Shown here: positions 28,001 through 36,806 of the stretch, one piece after another | Position numbering within the stretch: position 1 is the first letter of the stretch | Layout of the letters: each line of letters opens with the position of its first letter | The notes under the pieces: model-generated | Told to the model about the DNA's origin: nothing | The model's input: the letters and a program-made list of their open reading frames with translations, nothing else | Database searches by the model: none | Translations under genes and position numbers: made by a program | DNA from: CBDCYS01 sp965226245 | GTDB taxonomy: Bacteria > Acidobacteriota > Terriglobia > Bryobacterales > UBA6623 | Assembly (NCBI GenBank): GCA_965226245.1 | Contig: CBDDCL010000015.1 | Coordinates: forward strand, 3,472,001-3,536,000 | Direction: 5' to 3' | Length of the DNA stretch: 64,000 nt

Positions 28001-28548
28001 CCAGACGTTCTGCCGAACTGGAATGCCCCCATCGAGCGGCCGGTCCGGACGCCGGGCTTCAGCAGAGCCAGCAGGACCGGGTTGCGGCCGTTGAGGATCA
28101 TTTGCCGAATCTGCTCGTTTTCAACGACGCGCCCTACCGTAGCCGTTTCCGTCTGCAGGACGGCCGCCGAAGCGATGACCTCGACCGTCTCGGTGACGGC
28201 GCCGACCTCGATTGTTACATCAACAGCCAAGGGCAGGTTGGCGTCCAGCTTGTTCTGCGTTATGACCGTACGGTTAAAGCCCTCGGCCTCCACCACGATA
28301 GTGTAAAAGCCCGAGGGCAAGGGTGTGGCCACGTAGCGACCGTTTTGGTTCGTTTCGACTCGACGCTCGAAGCTCGTCTCCTCGTTCGTCACCGTTACCG
28401 TCGCGCCGGGCACTACGGCGTCCGTCGCGTCCATGACAAAGCCCGTTATCTGCGAGAGATCGGACTGAGCAAGGGCGGCGTTGCCGCCGGCCAAACAGAG
28501 GGCGATGACCAGCCCTGTGATGATCCACACTGAGCGGATTGATTTCAT
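25051..28548 (-). CDS. Oar-like TonB-dependent outer membrane receptor with carboxypeptidase-regulatory domain
   Basis: ATG 28548 has gaggaggaagtc directly upstream; the frame extends 34 codons further without a ribosome site. The 1165-residue protein has a signal peptide (1-28) and an N-terminal carboxypeptidase-regulatory-like beta domain (GFVMDATDAVVPGATVTVTN, about 34-115). A plug follows (about 130-240, ILNGRNPVLLALLKPGVR), then a long barrel ending in the outer-membrane signature VQVSLRYSF. This architecture is expanded in Acidobacteriota. Such receptors import glycans or other large ligands with TonB energy. An AT-rich region with promoter-like sequences lies upstream at 28740-28860. 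Confidence 0.88.
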   Translation of the reverse strand: MKSIRSVWIITGLVIALCLAGGNAALAQSDLSQITGFVMDATDAVVPGATVTVTNEETSFERRVETNQNGRYVATPLPSGFYTIVVEAEGFNRTVITQNKLDANLPLAVDVTIEVGAVTETVEVIASAAVLQTETATVGRVVENEQIRQMILNGRNPVLLALLKPGVRTGRSMGAFQFGRTSGGYSMNGSRSQDNLITMDGAIATRTRANGTQIGAADVDTIQEIQILTANFKAEYGRSGGGQIRMVTRSGTQDFHGTAYEFFRNNELDANTWDRNRAGLGREAFKFNQFGYNFSGPIPGKFNPDKNKLFFLFAQEYNRFRREETSIITVPSLAHKRGDFSGLLDPGNPFFGQRREVLDPDTGSPFANNMIPSSRLSPNGVGLMTGYPVPSPGFQQGTNNFIQTLPVPDDQRKTTISIDFNPTQKHSIRYRHQLLERELGRPFRSGTDRVPLIIELPDRTITVNHIWTISPTTVNEFLFGFSKDRVGLIVGTDEHGCPSCRNLFVRDLYGINYPYLFDDPKEIQNKIPTVEIDNFQRLDGGPYPAATQGPVWQFENNLTHIVGNHTLKVGARYAYQGQDDFDQINVTGVPGGTNNQNGRFVFTDGTPNGTGLGLGNAALGLFSTYAEIGTRALTVYRAHEFDWYFQDSWAVTPKLKMELGVRHTLMTPYYFAKQNNMSIFDANRYDPSRAVVQDPATGNILSGPGGAPLTPIDRFNGVLFPGSGFPGSALDEHTFRPGQVNVAIAQTGEFDSLFSGNDIFPQRHLFNFQPRLGLAYRLNDKTVLRAGAGRFYARPGVADNIFLGGNPPFQPTASVANGSADNPGGVGTTAFPGFFQTIDPVYKIPSTWNWNAAIQRELGFSTIVEVSYVGRTAVHLERTIEFNALPLGTRTNPANDGLSTNFLRPYKGFAFINLGENAARSEYHGLQMEATRRFTGGLSFGVAYTLSKSEDNASHRRRQPWNPFDDRGYWGPSEFDSRHVTVMNFIWDVPFLQNSNSLAGKVLGGWTLSGVIQFQTGDPFTVGRGNDRAGIGSGGAFQPWEVSGDPVLSRGARRFSNSPADSNFAFGTTGSDGGPLFTEPALGTFSRTQTRTLYYQPGFQNFNLGVFKRFAINERHNVTLRGEFFNAANHANWRDFNTNPTSGAFGKVTRKVTERQVQVSLRYSF

Positions 28549-29613
28549 GACTTCCTCCTCTTCCTCGATTTCGGTTGGATTGACAGTGTCAGCATCGTGC
28601 TTCCATTTCCTAAACGATAAATTGCGCAACACGCGTTCACGATCGGACATGTGGTTGCGGCAGGCCGTGAAGGCGCGCGGGCCAACCTCTACGCAGGTCG
28701 AGAGAAGACCACTCGCGGCGTTGGCGACTAACCCTGTTGCAAGCGCAAGTATAGACTATAAACCTTATTACAAGGGTTTGCAACTGAAAAATCGAAAACG
28801 GCGAATTTTTTGTAGGTTGCTTCACAGTGAGGATAACGTAACATAGGTTACACTTGTATCCGCCTCTGTTCGAAGAGTGGCAGCGATGGCGGGAAGTTGT
28901 GAGGAAACCGGCTCCGGGTTGGGTCAATTGCCACAGCCAAATGCACAGGTAAAATGTGCCGCGAAGTCGGCGAAGTCTGGGCGGAACCGGCCAAAGCTTG
29001 TATGGGACCTGGCGCCGAACCCCGCAACACCACCGTATTCTGAAATGGGAGACCCCCGGCCCGCTGATGTGGCGCAAGTTCCGCTGCTCGCCTGGGACTG
29101 GTAGCGCGGGGGTGCAATAGATCGACCCCCCCGTCCCCCTTGTTCACACTTGCTGGCTGCAAGCTGGCAGCCCTTCGGCCCAACCACGGCGAAATTTGAT
29201 TGACGGCGAGAACCCGGCCTCGATAAACTGCTTTTGGCCAACATGACCAACGAAGCAATCTATCAAGCGACCAACGAGCTGCACGAGGAACTCGCGCCTG
29301 GAGTTTCTACATTTGCCGGAACATCCCCCACCGCCACTCAGAGCCCTGGACGTCAGCCCACAGTGTTGCTCGTCCTTGGCGGCGCGCCGAACGCTAGATT
29401 GGCGCGGCACTGCCGGGTGACTCGATCATATTACGCGGGGGAACGGGCACTCCCTGGCAGCTTGTCCGGACACCAACGGTTCACGTACAATTGCCACAAG
29501 TCTCTCAACTGGCGGAGCCTGGTTGGGGTTAGAGTGACGTCAGCCGGCGGGTCCACGATTTCGAGGCTTTTCGAATGCCGCCGTGCACAAGGCATGGCCG
29601 CCACAATTATCAA
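28549..29613. other. 1.06-kb gap without a recognised gene
   Basis: The stretch 28740-28860 is AT-rich (tatagactataaac, ttacaagg) and probably holds the promoter of the receptor gene. From 28870 to 29570 there are only short frames with no family I know. A run of c (gaccccccc) at about 29125 and low coding bias suggest decayed sequence. Confidence 0.4.
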
Positions 29614-30390
29614 ATGACTGCCCGGCTGATTGACATTCAAGCAGGACCAGAGCAAACTTCTTCCGCCGCAGCCGCTTCCGCGAGAGGGAAAGTTGTCTTG
29701 CTGTCGCCGGACTATACCGGCCCGCCGCTGGGTCCTCCGCTGGGCCTGCTCAGCCTGGCCTCGCCTTTGCTGGCGGCGGGGTACGACGTTCGAATCATCG
29801 ACGCCAAAATTGAGGCGGATTGGCTTCAGCAGGCCGGGCAACAGACGGCGGACGCGCTTTGTTTCGGGGTCTCGCTGCTGACCGGCCCGATGATTCACCA
29901 GGCGATCGAGGCGAGCCGGTTGGTGAAGCGGCTTCGTCCGAAGCTGCCGGTTGTCTACGGCGGCTGGCATCCTAGCTTGCTTCCCGAGCAGACGCTCGCC
30001 GAGTCTTTCGTCGATGTCGTCGTTCGCAATCAGGGTGAGGTGACTTTCCTGGAACTCGTTCGCCGATTCGAAGCCGGGCTGGCGCCGGAAGGCGTCGCGG
30101 GGTGTTCTTTCAAGAGGGGGCGGGAAATTTGCCAGAACCCGGATCGGCCCGTTTCCCGCATCGCGGAACTGCCCTCTGCGGCATTCGAGATGGCCGACTT
30201 TGACGCTTACGAGAAGGCGGGCGGAGGGCGCTCGCTGACTTACGCGACCAGCGTGGGATGCCCTTACGCTTGCAACTACTGTACGGATACGGTTTTCTAT
30301 AAGCGGCGCTTCAATGCCTATCCGGCGGAACGCGTGGTGAGCGAAGTCACGGCGCTGGTTGAGAAGCATGCGCTCGATACCGTCACGCTG

Positions 30391-30600
30391 CTCGCGAAAT
30401 GGTTGGCAAAGCGTTAGTTGCGGTTGCTGCCGAGGAGGATGGGCGCGGTATGGGTCGCATCCGGCTCCGTCGGATCGCGGATGCCTCAGCGGCGAGCTTG
30501 GAAGCCGACTCGAACTGGGGACCCACCAGGGGGGTCACCGAGTCGAGGCCACCAGGGCCGGCACCCCCACCCCCAAGATTAGTGGACTAGTCAACTACCA
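30391..30600 (+). mobile_element. internally deleted remnant of the IS1595 element
   Basis: Bases 30391-30502 match the transposase gene of the intact element at 53.3 kb (coding MVGKALVAVAAEEDGRGMGR and onwards). A second block ggacccaccagggggg matches its LGTHQG codons, and a third, tcgaggccaccagggccggc and following bases, matches its last codons. A degraded end follows (tagtggactagtcaacta against tagtggctactggagtcaac). At least two internal stretches are missing. It sits on the plus strand and splits the radical SAM gene. Confidence 0.85.
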
Positions 30601-30699
30601 TCTTGTGGATACGAAGCGCGCGGTTCGCATCGCCGAGGGGTTTCTCGACTTTCTTGTGGATACGAAGCGCGCGGTTCGCATCGCCGAGGGGTTTCTCGA
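30601..30699 (+). repeat. 51-bp tandem duplication in the radical SAM gene
   Basis: tcttgtggatacgaagcgcg and the following 28 bases occur at 30601-30648 and again at 30652-30699. The period is 51, so the copy is in frame and repeats LVDTKRAVRIAEGFL. It abuts the IS remnant, so it may have arisen in the same event. Confidence 0.95.
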
Positions 30700-31557
30700 G
30701 TCGGGATCAAGGTTCCGGTGGAAGTTTCAAGCGTCGACTGACTTGTTTTGCCGCCTCAGCGACGATGAGGTGCGGCTGATGGGGCGCAGCGGGCTGGACT
30801 ATGCGGGCTTTGGCAGCGAGTCGGGCTCCGAGGAAGTGCTGGAATTGATGAACAAGCCGCACCAGACGGTTCCCGATATGTTCGAGGCGGCGAGGAAATG
30901 TGAAGCAGCGGGGGTGCGCGCGAATTTCAATTTGATCTTAGGTTTTCCGGGCGAAACCGAGGAGCATCGCCGGGAAACGCTGCGCGTGATGGCGGAAATC
31001 GGCCGCCGCTTTGAAAGCGTCACGTTTTCGCCGAACCTTTTCACGCCCTATCCCGGCATCGAGGTATGGCGGGAGCTGGAGCGGCGCGGCATGCGGCAAC
31101 CGCAGAATCTCGCCGCCTGGGCGGATCTTACGCTGGGAGCGAACGTCCTTCCCTGGATGCGCGGGGCGGCGTTTGAAAAAGTTGAACAAAGCATGTCACT
31201 GCTGCTACTGGCGACTGAGCTTGCCAAGAGGATTCGCAAAGCCGAGTCACGAACCGAGCGGGCTTTGCTGCAGGCCTTGCGCAAGCCGGTTGGCTGGCGG
31301 CTGCGGCATCAGTTTTACCGCGGGCCGGTTGAGTTGTGGCTTTACGAGACCCAGCGCCGCCTCATTCGGCGCCGGTCGCTGCTGAATGGGCAGGGGTTGA
31401 GTCATACCATGGAACAGACTTCAGCGTAGGGGTACTCATCGGCACGCCGATCCGCCGCATTGCTTGCGAGGGCAGCTCGTGAGTCCCGCGCCTCTCGCGG
31501 CGGGAGACGAAGCAGATCGAGACGCCGGCGACGAGGAAAACCTCCTCCACACAGATC

Positions 31558-32559
31558 GTGAGCATCGCTTCTTCGATTGCAGTCGAACGTCAGGACGACG
31601 CGGGGCCGGCGCTTGCTGAACTGCGTCTGCTTTGTCCGGATTGCCGGGGCGAGGCGGCCACGATTGGGGAAGTAAGCCAGTCTGGCTGGGTGTGTCCGAG
31701 CTGCGGGGCGCGTCTTAAGAAGGATGGGGCGATCGTCAAGGCGTTTGCTCCCGGGCGCGAGCAGTATTACGCGAAGTTCTCCGAAGAGTACTTGACGATC
31801 CGCAGGGCTGAGGGCCGCGGGAGCACCGACCCGGCGTATTATCTCGCCTTGCCCTATGAAGACATCAGCGGCCGCCTCTCCGGCCAGTGGGCGATGCGGG
31901 GGGAAAGCTATCGTTACTTCGAGCGTAAGATCCTGCCCGCCCTCGAGCGCCAGTCGCCGCGGGGACTCAGCGTGCTGGACCTCGGCGCGGGAACGGGCTG
32001 GCTCAGCTATCGTTTGGCGCTTCGGGGGCACACCCCGGTTGCGGTGGACTTGCTTGGGGACGCGGAAGACGGCCTCGGCGCGGCGAGTCACTATTTCGCT
32101 GAGCTGGGCCGGGAGTTTCCTCTGTTTCAGGCGGAATTTGACCGTCTGCCGTTTGCGGATCAGCAGTTCGATCTGGCTGTCTTCAATTCTTCGTTTCACT
32201 ATTCCATTGACTATCGCGACACCCTCCAAGAGGCGCGCCGCTGCTTGCGCTGGGGAGGCCGCGTCGTCATCATCGACTCGCCGATTTACCGCTGCCACGA
32301 ACACGGCGAGCAGATGCGGGAGGAACGCCAGGAGCAGTTTCAGGCGCAATATGGGTTCCGCTCCGACAGCGTTCCCAGCATTGAGTATCTGGATCAAACG
32401 ATGCTGGCGGGCCTGTCGAGGTCCCTGAATCTTCGTTGGGAAGTTCACCGTCCTTGGTATGGGTTTGGCTGGCACTTGCGGCCTCTGAAAGCTTGGTGGG
32501 GGAAGCGCAGACCGCCCTCGCGGTTTCAGATACTGGTGGGCAGTTGGATGGCCCGATGA
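31558..32559 (+). CDS. class I SAM methyltransferase with N-terminal zinc ribbon
   Basis: The 333-residue protein starts at GTG 31558. A Trm112-like zinc ribbon opens it (LLCPDCRGEA, WVCPSCGARL). The methyltransferase core follows with LSVLDLGAGTGWLSYRLA (motif I) and FDLAVFNSSFHYSIDYRDTL. The stop overlaps the ATG of the next radical SAM gene in ATGA, so the two are translationally coupled. Target unknown; it probably acts on the same small molecule as the neighbouring radical SAM enzymes. Confidence 0.8.
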   Translation: MSIASSIAVERQDDAGPALAELRLLCPDCRGEAATIGEVSQSGWVCPSCGARLKKDGAIVKAFAPGREQYYAKFSEEYLTIRRAEGRGSTDPAYYLALPYEDISGRLSGQWAMRGESYRYFERKILPALERQSPRGLSVLDLGAGTGWLSYRLALRGHTPVAVDLLGDAEDGLGAASHYFAELGREFPLFQAEFDRLPFADQQFDLAVFNSSFHYSIDYRDTLQEARRCLRWGGRVVIIDSPIYRCHEHGEQMREERQEQFQAQYGFRSDSVPSIEYLDQTMLAGLSRSLNLRWEVHRPWYGFGWHLRPLKAWWGKRRPPSRFQILVGSWMAR

Positions 32560-34019
32560 TCATCCTTCTCCATCCCCGCGGCACCAGGCCGAAAAACCGC
32601 CGGTTTCCGTTGTCCGTTCTCTCGCTCGCGGCAGTGATTGAGGGGCGCGAAGACTACGTCATCATCGATGGCAACGTCGACACCGATCCCGGTGCAACAC
32701 TGGATCGGGTCATGCGCGAGACGCCCGCCGAGCTGCTGGCTGTATCCGTCATGCCCGGCCCTCAGATGGCGGCCGCGATTCCGCTGTGCCGGGAGTTTCG
32801 GCGCAATTATCCCGGCGTCCCGGTGGTTTGGGGCGGGTATTTTCCGTCGCTCTATCCCGAGGCTGTGCTGAACGCCGGCTACGTGGACTTTGCCGTGATC
32901 GGCCAGGGAGAAGATACCTTTGCTGAACTGATCGAGGCGCTTCGGGATGGAGGCGATGTCTTCTCGATTCCCGGACTGGCTTATACAAATGACGCGGGCG
33001 AGTGCGTCCGAAACCCGGAGCGGGCGTTTCGATCACCGAACGACTTCCCGCATCTCCCCTATCATCGCGTCGAAGCAGCCAAATACATTTTGCCGACCTT
33101 CCTGGGTTCGCGAACCGCTGTGCACCAGGCGAGCGTCGGCTGCCCCTACCAGTGCAGTTTCTGTGCGGTGATCACCGCGTACGGCAGCCGCGAGAAGATG
33201 GAGAATCCGGCCCGCACGGAGCAGGTTCTGCGCGGCTTGCAGCGTGACTACGGAATCAACGCCGTTCAGTTCTACGACAACAATTTCTTTCTGCGAGAGG
33301 ATCACGCCCGCGAGCAAGCCGAACGATTCGCGCCGCTGCGGCTGCGCTGGTGGTGCGAAGCACGAATCGACGCCGTTTTGCGTTTCTCCGACGGTACGCT
33401 GGAGAAACTGCGGCGGGCCGGCTTGACCATGGTGTTTTTTGGGGCTGAATCGGGCTCGGACGAGATTCTGCGGCAGATGAAGAAAAACCTCACTTGCGAT
33501 CAAACGCTGGCTCTGGCCGAGCGGCTGTACCGATTCGGGATCACTCCGGAATTCTCCTTCGTGGTCGGGAATCCCGCCGATCCCGAGGGAGAGGCGCGGG
33601 ATACGATCGCGTTCGTACGGAAGATCAAGAAGCTGAATCCCGATGCGGAAATCATCCTGCAGCACTATAGCCCAACGCCGCAGCGCGAGCGCATGTATGG
33701 CGGCGTTGAGGACCGTGTCGAATTTCCCGCGACGCTGGAGGAGTGGGCGACGCAGCCGTGGCTGGATTTTGTCAACAAGACCGACCCTCAGGTGCCCTGG
33801 ACGACCAACCGCATCAAGCGGCGCATCGACAATTTCGAGCTGGTGGTCAGCTCGCGCTGGCCGACCGCACAGGACATTGCGCTGCCCGCCTGGGGCCGAT
33901 CGTTGCTGCGGGGACTCAGCGGCTGGCGTTACCGTCTTGGCGTTTACGGCTATCCGTTTGAATTGAGATTCGCCCAGCGGATGGTCGAGCTTCGCAAACC
34001 GCAATTCGAAAGCCTGTGA
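32556..34019 (+). CDS. B12-binding radical SAM protein
   Basis: Start at 32556 is fixed by the ATGA overlap and the family opening IILLHPRGTRPKNRRFPLSV. The 487-residue protein has a cobalamin-binding domain (about 1-140, VVWGGYFPSLYPE) and a radical SAM barrel with cluster motif GCPYQCSFC. GAESGSDEIL and FSFVVGNPADPEGEARDT follow, with a helical C-terminal domain. Members perform methylations, ring contractions and other radical chemistry. The order rSAM, methyltransferase, rSAM, methyltransferase, amidohydrolase suggests a small-molecule pathway. Confidence 0.88.
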   Translation: MIILLHPRGTRPKNRRFPLSVLSLAAVIEGREDYVIIDGNVDTDPGATLDRVMRETPAELLAVSVMPGPQMAAAIPLCREFRRNYPGVPVVWGGYFPSLYPEAVLNAGYVDFAVIGQGEDTFAELIEALRDGGDVFSIPGLAYTNDAGECVRNPERAFRSPNDFPHLPYHRVEAAKYILPTFLGSRTAVHQASVGCPYQCSFCAVITAYGSREKMENPARTEQVLRGLQRDYGINAVQFYDNNFFLREDHAREQAERFAPLRLRWWCEARIDAVLRFSDGTLEKLRRAGLTMVFFGAESGSDEILRQMKKNLTCDQTLALAERLYRFGITPEFSFVVGNPADPEGEARDTIAFVRKIKKLNPDAEIILQHYSPTPQRERMYGGVEDRVEFPATLEEWATQPWLDFVNKTDPQVPWTTNRIKRRIDNFELVVSSRWPTAQDIALPAWGRSLLRGLSGWRYRLGVYGYPFELRFAQRMVELRKPQFESL

Positions 34020-34110
34020 TGGGGACTGGTGATGAGGGCTAAACAACTACCGGTTGAAAGCCGGCAGGTTCGCGTGCGACTGAAAGTCGCCTGAAGCGTG
34101 GCCTGGCCGA

Positions 34111-34221
34111 AACAGAGCCGCGCCCGCAAGGGTGCGGTCGAGGGTCGTCCGTGCGTCGGGGCGGCCATTGGGATGTGGTCACTATCAGACTAGACCGCAC
34201 CCTTGCGGGCGCGGCTCTGTT
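34111..34221. repeat. 29-bp perfect inverted repeat (REP-like)
   Basis: Arms 34111-34139 (aacagagccgcgcccgcaag and on) and 34193-34221 are exact reverse complements around a 53-base loop. The arms resemble the gagccgcg/ttgcggtcg words found at other places in the window. It lies between two genes of the cluster and could attenuate transcription. Confidence 0.85.
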
Positions 34222-34275
34222 CAGAACCCTCGCTGGAAGTCGGCCGCCTGAAAGGCGGTGGGTTTAGACCTGGTG

Positions 34276-34980
34276 ATGGAACTAAAGTTGAGCAGTGAAC
34301 CCGTTCTGTTGTCGCCCCGCGACGGCTACGATCTTTGGGCGCGGAGCTGGGATCGCGACCCCAGCCCGATCGTCGCTCTCGAAAGTCGCACGACTGCGCC
34401 CTGGCTTGGCGATCTTCGCGGAAAAAGATTCATCGAGGCATCGTGCGGCACCGGACGCTGGCTCGCGCACGCCGCCCAGGGAGGCGCCCAAGCCACGGGT
34501 TTTGACCTCAGTCCGGCGATGCTGGCGGAGGCTGCCGCCAAGCCGGGATTGCGGGGACGAGTCACCCTGGCGGACAGCCGCGCGCTCCCTGTGGGAAACG
34601 GCTGCGCGGACATCGTTCTGTGCGCCCTCTCGTTGGGACATATGCCGCCGGCCGAGGCAACAGTCAGCGAACTTGCCCGAGTTGTCGCGCCGGCCGGAAC
34701 GCTGATCGTCACCGACTTCCATCCCGAAGCGAGCCGGGCCGGCTGGAAGCGAACGTTTCGCAGGGGCGCCGAGGTCTGCGAAGTCGAGAACCATCCTTAC
34801 TCCATTGCGGCTGTTTGCCGCGCGGCCGCGCAAACCGGTTTTCTGCCGCGGGAACTGGCGGAACCCTGTTTCGGCGAGCCCGAGCGGGACGTTTTTTTGC
34901 GGGCCGGAAGGGCTGATCTGTTCGAAGCAGCATGCGCCAGGCCGGCGATTTTTGCCGTGGTCTTTCAGCGGCCCGGGTGA
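34276..34980 (+). CDS. class I SAM-dependent methyltransferase
   Basis: The 234-residue protein begins MELKLSSEPVLLSPRDGYDLW; the first 18 bases of the longer frame (from 34258) belong to a repeat region. Motif I reads FIEASCGTGRWLAHAAQGG, then TGFDLSPAMLAEA and ADIVLCALSLGHMPPAE, followed by LIVTDFHPEASRAGW. It resembles biotin-synthesis-type and small-molecule methyltransferases; the Cys in place of the usual Gly in motif I (SCGTG) is an acceptable variant. It lies in the radical SAM cluster. Confidence 0.8.
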   Translation: MELKLSSEPVLLSPRDGYDLWARSWDRDPSPIVALESRTTAPWLGDLRGKRFIEASCGTGRWLAHAAQGGAQATGFDLSPAMLAEAAAKPGLRGRVTLADSRALPVGNGCADIVLCALSLGHMPPAEATVSELARVVAPAGTLIVTDFHPEASRAGWKRTFRRGAEVCEVENHPYSIAAVCRAAAQTGFLPRELAEPCFGEPERDVFLRAGRADLFEAACARPAIFAVVFQRPG

Positions 34981-34983
34981 GTG

Positions 34984-35082
34984 ACGAAAAAAGGGTACAG
35001 CCACCGATTTTCGCGTTCCACTGACGTTGAACATAGCAGTTCGACGAGCGAAAATCGGATGGCAGTCCCCCTTTTTCGCCCC
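34984..35082. repeat. imperfect inverted repeat around an intergenic gap
   Basis: gaaaaaagggtacagccacc followed by gattttcgcg at 34984-35015 pairs with gcgaaaatcggatggcagtc and cccctttttcgc at 35050-35082. The two arms share about 25 of 31 positions. This sequence type often marks small palindromic elements or IS200-like ends. Confidence 0.6.
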
Positions 35083-35090
35083 CCTCGAAC

Positions 35091-36317
35091 ATGAGGCAGC
35101 ACTGGTCAAACTGGTTGCTCCGCAACGCCCGTGTCGCTCGCGGACCAGCCGAAGCCTTGCCGCTGGACATTGAAATTGCCAACGGAAGCATCCAGGCACT
35201 TCTGCCCGCGGGCAGTGGGCAGGCGCCGCTGAACGCCAAGATCGTCGATCTCGAAGGCTGCCTGATTCTTCCCGGCCTGATCAACGCTCATGATCACTTG
35301 GAATTCAGTCTATTCCCCAAGCTTGGTGCTGGGCCCTATCCCAATGCGAAAGCCTGGGCCGAGGATGTCTATCGGCCCGCCAAACCACCCATTGCCAATC
35401 ACCTGCGTGTTCCCAAGCGAGAGCGGCTGCTCTGGGGAGCCATCAGGAATCTTCTCGGGGGCGTTACCACGGTCTGCCATCACAACCCCTACGAAGAAGT
35501 CTTCGAGCACGAATTCCCGGTTCGCGTGGTGAAGCGTTTTGGGTGGGCACATTCGCTGGCGTTCGGCGGCGACGTGAAGGAACGCTTTCAACGGACACCG
35601 GAAAACTGGCCGTTCATCATTCATGTTGGTGAAGGCTGCGACGACGCCAGCCGCAACGAAGTACATCGCCTTGAGGAGCTGGGAGCTGTTGATGGCAGAA
35701 CCGTGTGTGTACACGCGGCCGGGCTCGACCGGGAGGGCTGGGCTCTGTTGGAAGAGCGAAAAGCATCCGTTATTTGGTGTCCGAGTTCCAACCAGTTTAC
35801 GCTCGGGCGAACTCTTGACAGGGGCGCTTTCGAGAGGGCGATTCCTATCGCGCTGGGGACCGATTCGGCGATCACGGCTCACGTCACTTTGCTCGAAGAG
35901 CTGCGGGTGGCGGCCCAGGTCAGTGGCCTGCCGCCTGCGCGACTTTACTCGATGGTTACGGAAACGGCCGCACAAGTGCTGCGGCTGGAGGACGGAGAGG
36001 GTTTTGTACGAGAGCGTGGAGTGGCGGACCTGATCGCGCTGCGCGATGGCGGCCAATCGCCGTGCGAAACGCTGATTGGGGCGACAGCAGAGGATTTGCG
36101 GCTAGTCATGACCGGTGGAAGCGTCAAGCTGTTGTCTGTGTCAGTAGCGGAAGTTCTGAGCAACGAGCGGGCTAGCCGGCTATATCCGCTTTCGGTGGAG
36201 GGTCACGGAAAGTTCCTCGTTGCCGCCGGCGTCGAGATGCTTGCTCAGACGACGGTGGCCGCTCTAGGACCGGACAACAGGGTCATCCGGCTGGCCGGCC
36301 GACGGGTATTCGCTTGA
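35091..36317 (+). CDS. amidohydrolase family protein
   Basis: The 408-residue protein is of the cytosine deaminase/TRZ-ATZ type. The metal motif HDH appears as LPGLINAHDHLEFSL, the second His in FIIHVGEGCDD, the third in VCVHAAGLD, and the late Asp in IALGTDSAITA. The C-terminal RLAGRRVFA closes the composite beta-sandwich. It hydrolyses or deaminates a ring or amide substrate in the cytoplasm. Substrate unknown; it is the last gene of the radical SAM cluster. Confidence 0.85.
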   Translation: MRQHWSNWLLRNARVARGPAEALPLDIEIANGSIQALLPAGSGQAPLNAKIVDLEGCLILPGLINAHDHLEFSLFPKLGAGPYPNAKAWAEDVYRPAKPPIANHLRVPKRERLLWGAIRNLLGGVTTVCHHNPYEEVFEHEFPVRVVKRFGWAHSLAFGGDVKERFQRTPENWPFIIHVGEGCDDASRNEVHRLEELGAVDGRTVCVHAAGLDREGWALLEERKASVIWCPSSNQFTLGRTLDRGAFERAIPIALGTDSAITAHVTLLEELRVAAQVSGLPPARLYSMVTETAAQVLRLEDGEGFVRERGVADLIALRDGGQSPCETLIGATAEDLRLVMTGGSVKLLSVSVAEVLSNERASRLYPLSVEGHGKFLVAAGVEMLAQTTVAALGPDNRVIRLAGRRVFA

Positions 36318-36806
36318 TTCCCAGCTACACGCACTTGCTGCTTGAGTTCGGCAAGGCGGAGCCAGCCAAGCGTCGACAAGAGCGGCGGGCTCGCGGTGGC
36401 GAGCCAAGGCGGTGATGGAACCGGGTTCGAGCTCGGAGTATCCTGTGCCCGTGAGCTCGGATACTAACTGGCTCAATCCAGGCGGGCTAACACTGGGTTA
36501 ACACGGGCTAACACAGGAGGTTCCTTAGAAGCAATGGACCCGGCCCGTCCGGCCGTGGCTTAGAGGGAAGGAACACGGATGGAGCTTGGTGCGCTAGCCT
36601 GGGCGCCGGGGACGGGCGGGGCGGCAGTTCGAGGCCGACGCCGCAATGGTGCGGTTTTCCAGCCCGACGCGGATGATCGGGGCTCGGTTGCGCGTTCGCA
36701 TGTGACCGGAGCGCGGGGGGGACCTGCTGCTACAATGGCCGAAGAGTCGCGGCCTCGGGTTTCCGAAACCGCTCATCCCGCATAACCGTCTCTCTAACGT
36801 CAGCTT
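36318..36806. other. 489-bp gap with short repeats
   Basis: A short GC-rich segment is followed by the repeat gggctaacactgggttaaca, then cgggctaacacagg (about 36483-36518). A -10-like TACAAT lies at 36731-36736, 70 bases before the VWA gene. No gene is recognised. Confidence 0.4.

Larger units (their letters stand above)
29614..31429 (+). pseudogene. B12-binding radical SAM protein, interrupted
   Basis: The front part (29614-30390) encodes a cobalamin-binding Rossmann domain (VVLLSPDYTGPPLGPPLGLL, VYGGWHPSLLP) and the radical SAM cluster motif GCPYACNYC. It reads to HALDTVTLL and then runs into foreign sequence and a stop at about 30416. The rest (about 30601-31429) continues in another frame from LVDTKRAVRIAEGFL through FGSESGSEEVLELMNKP, FNLILGFPGETEEH and a helical C-terminus. 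Between them lies a scrambled IS1595 remnant, followed by a 51-bp tandem duplication. Apart from the junction, both halves look intact, so inactivation appears recent. The substrate is unknown; the gene begins a cluster with methyltransferases and a second radical SAM gene. Confidence 0.8.

Noticed and set aside
29234..29617. Plus-strand 127-codon frame before the radical SAM gene
   Set aside because: No recognised domain, poor codon pattern, and it overlaps the true start at 29614; treated as gap sequence.
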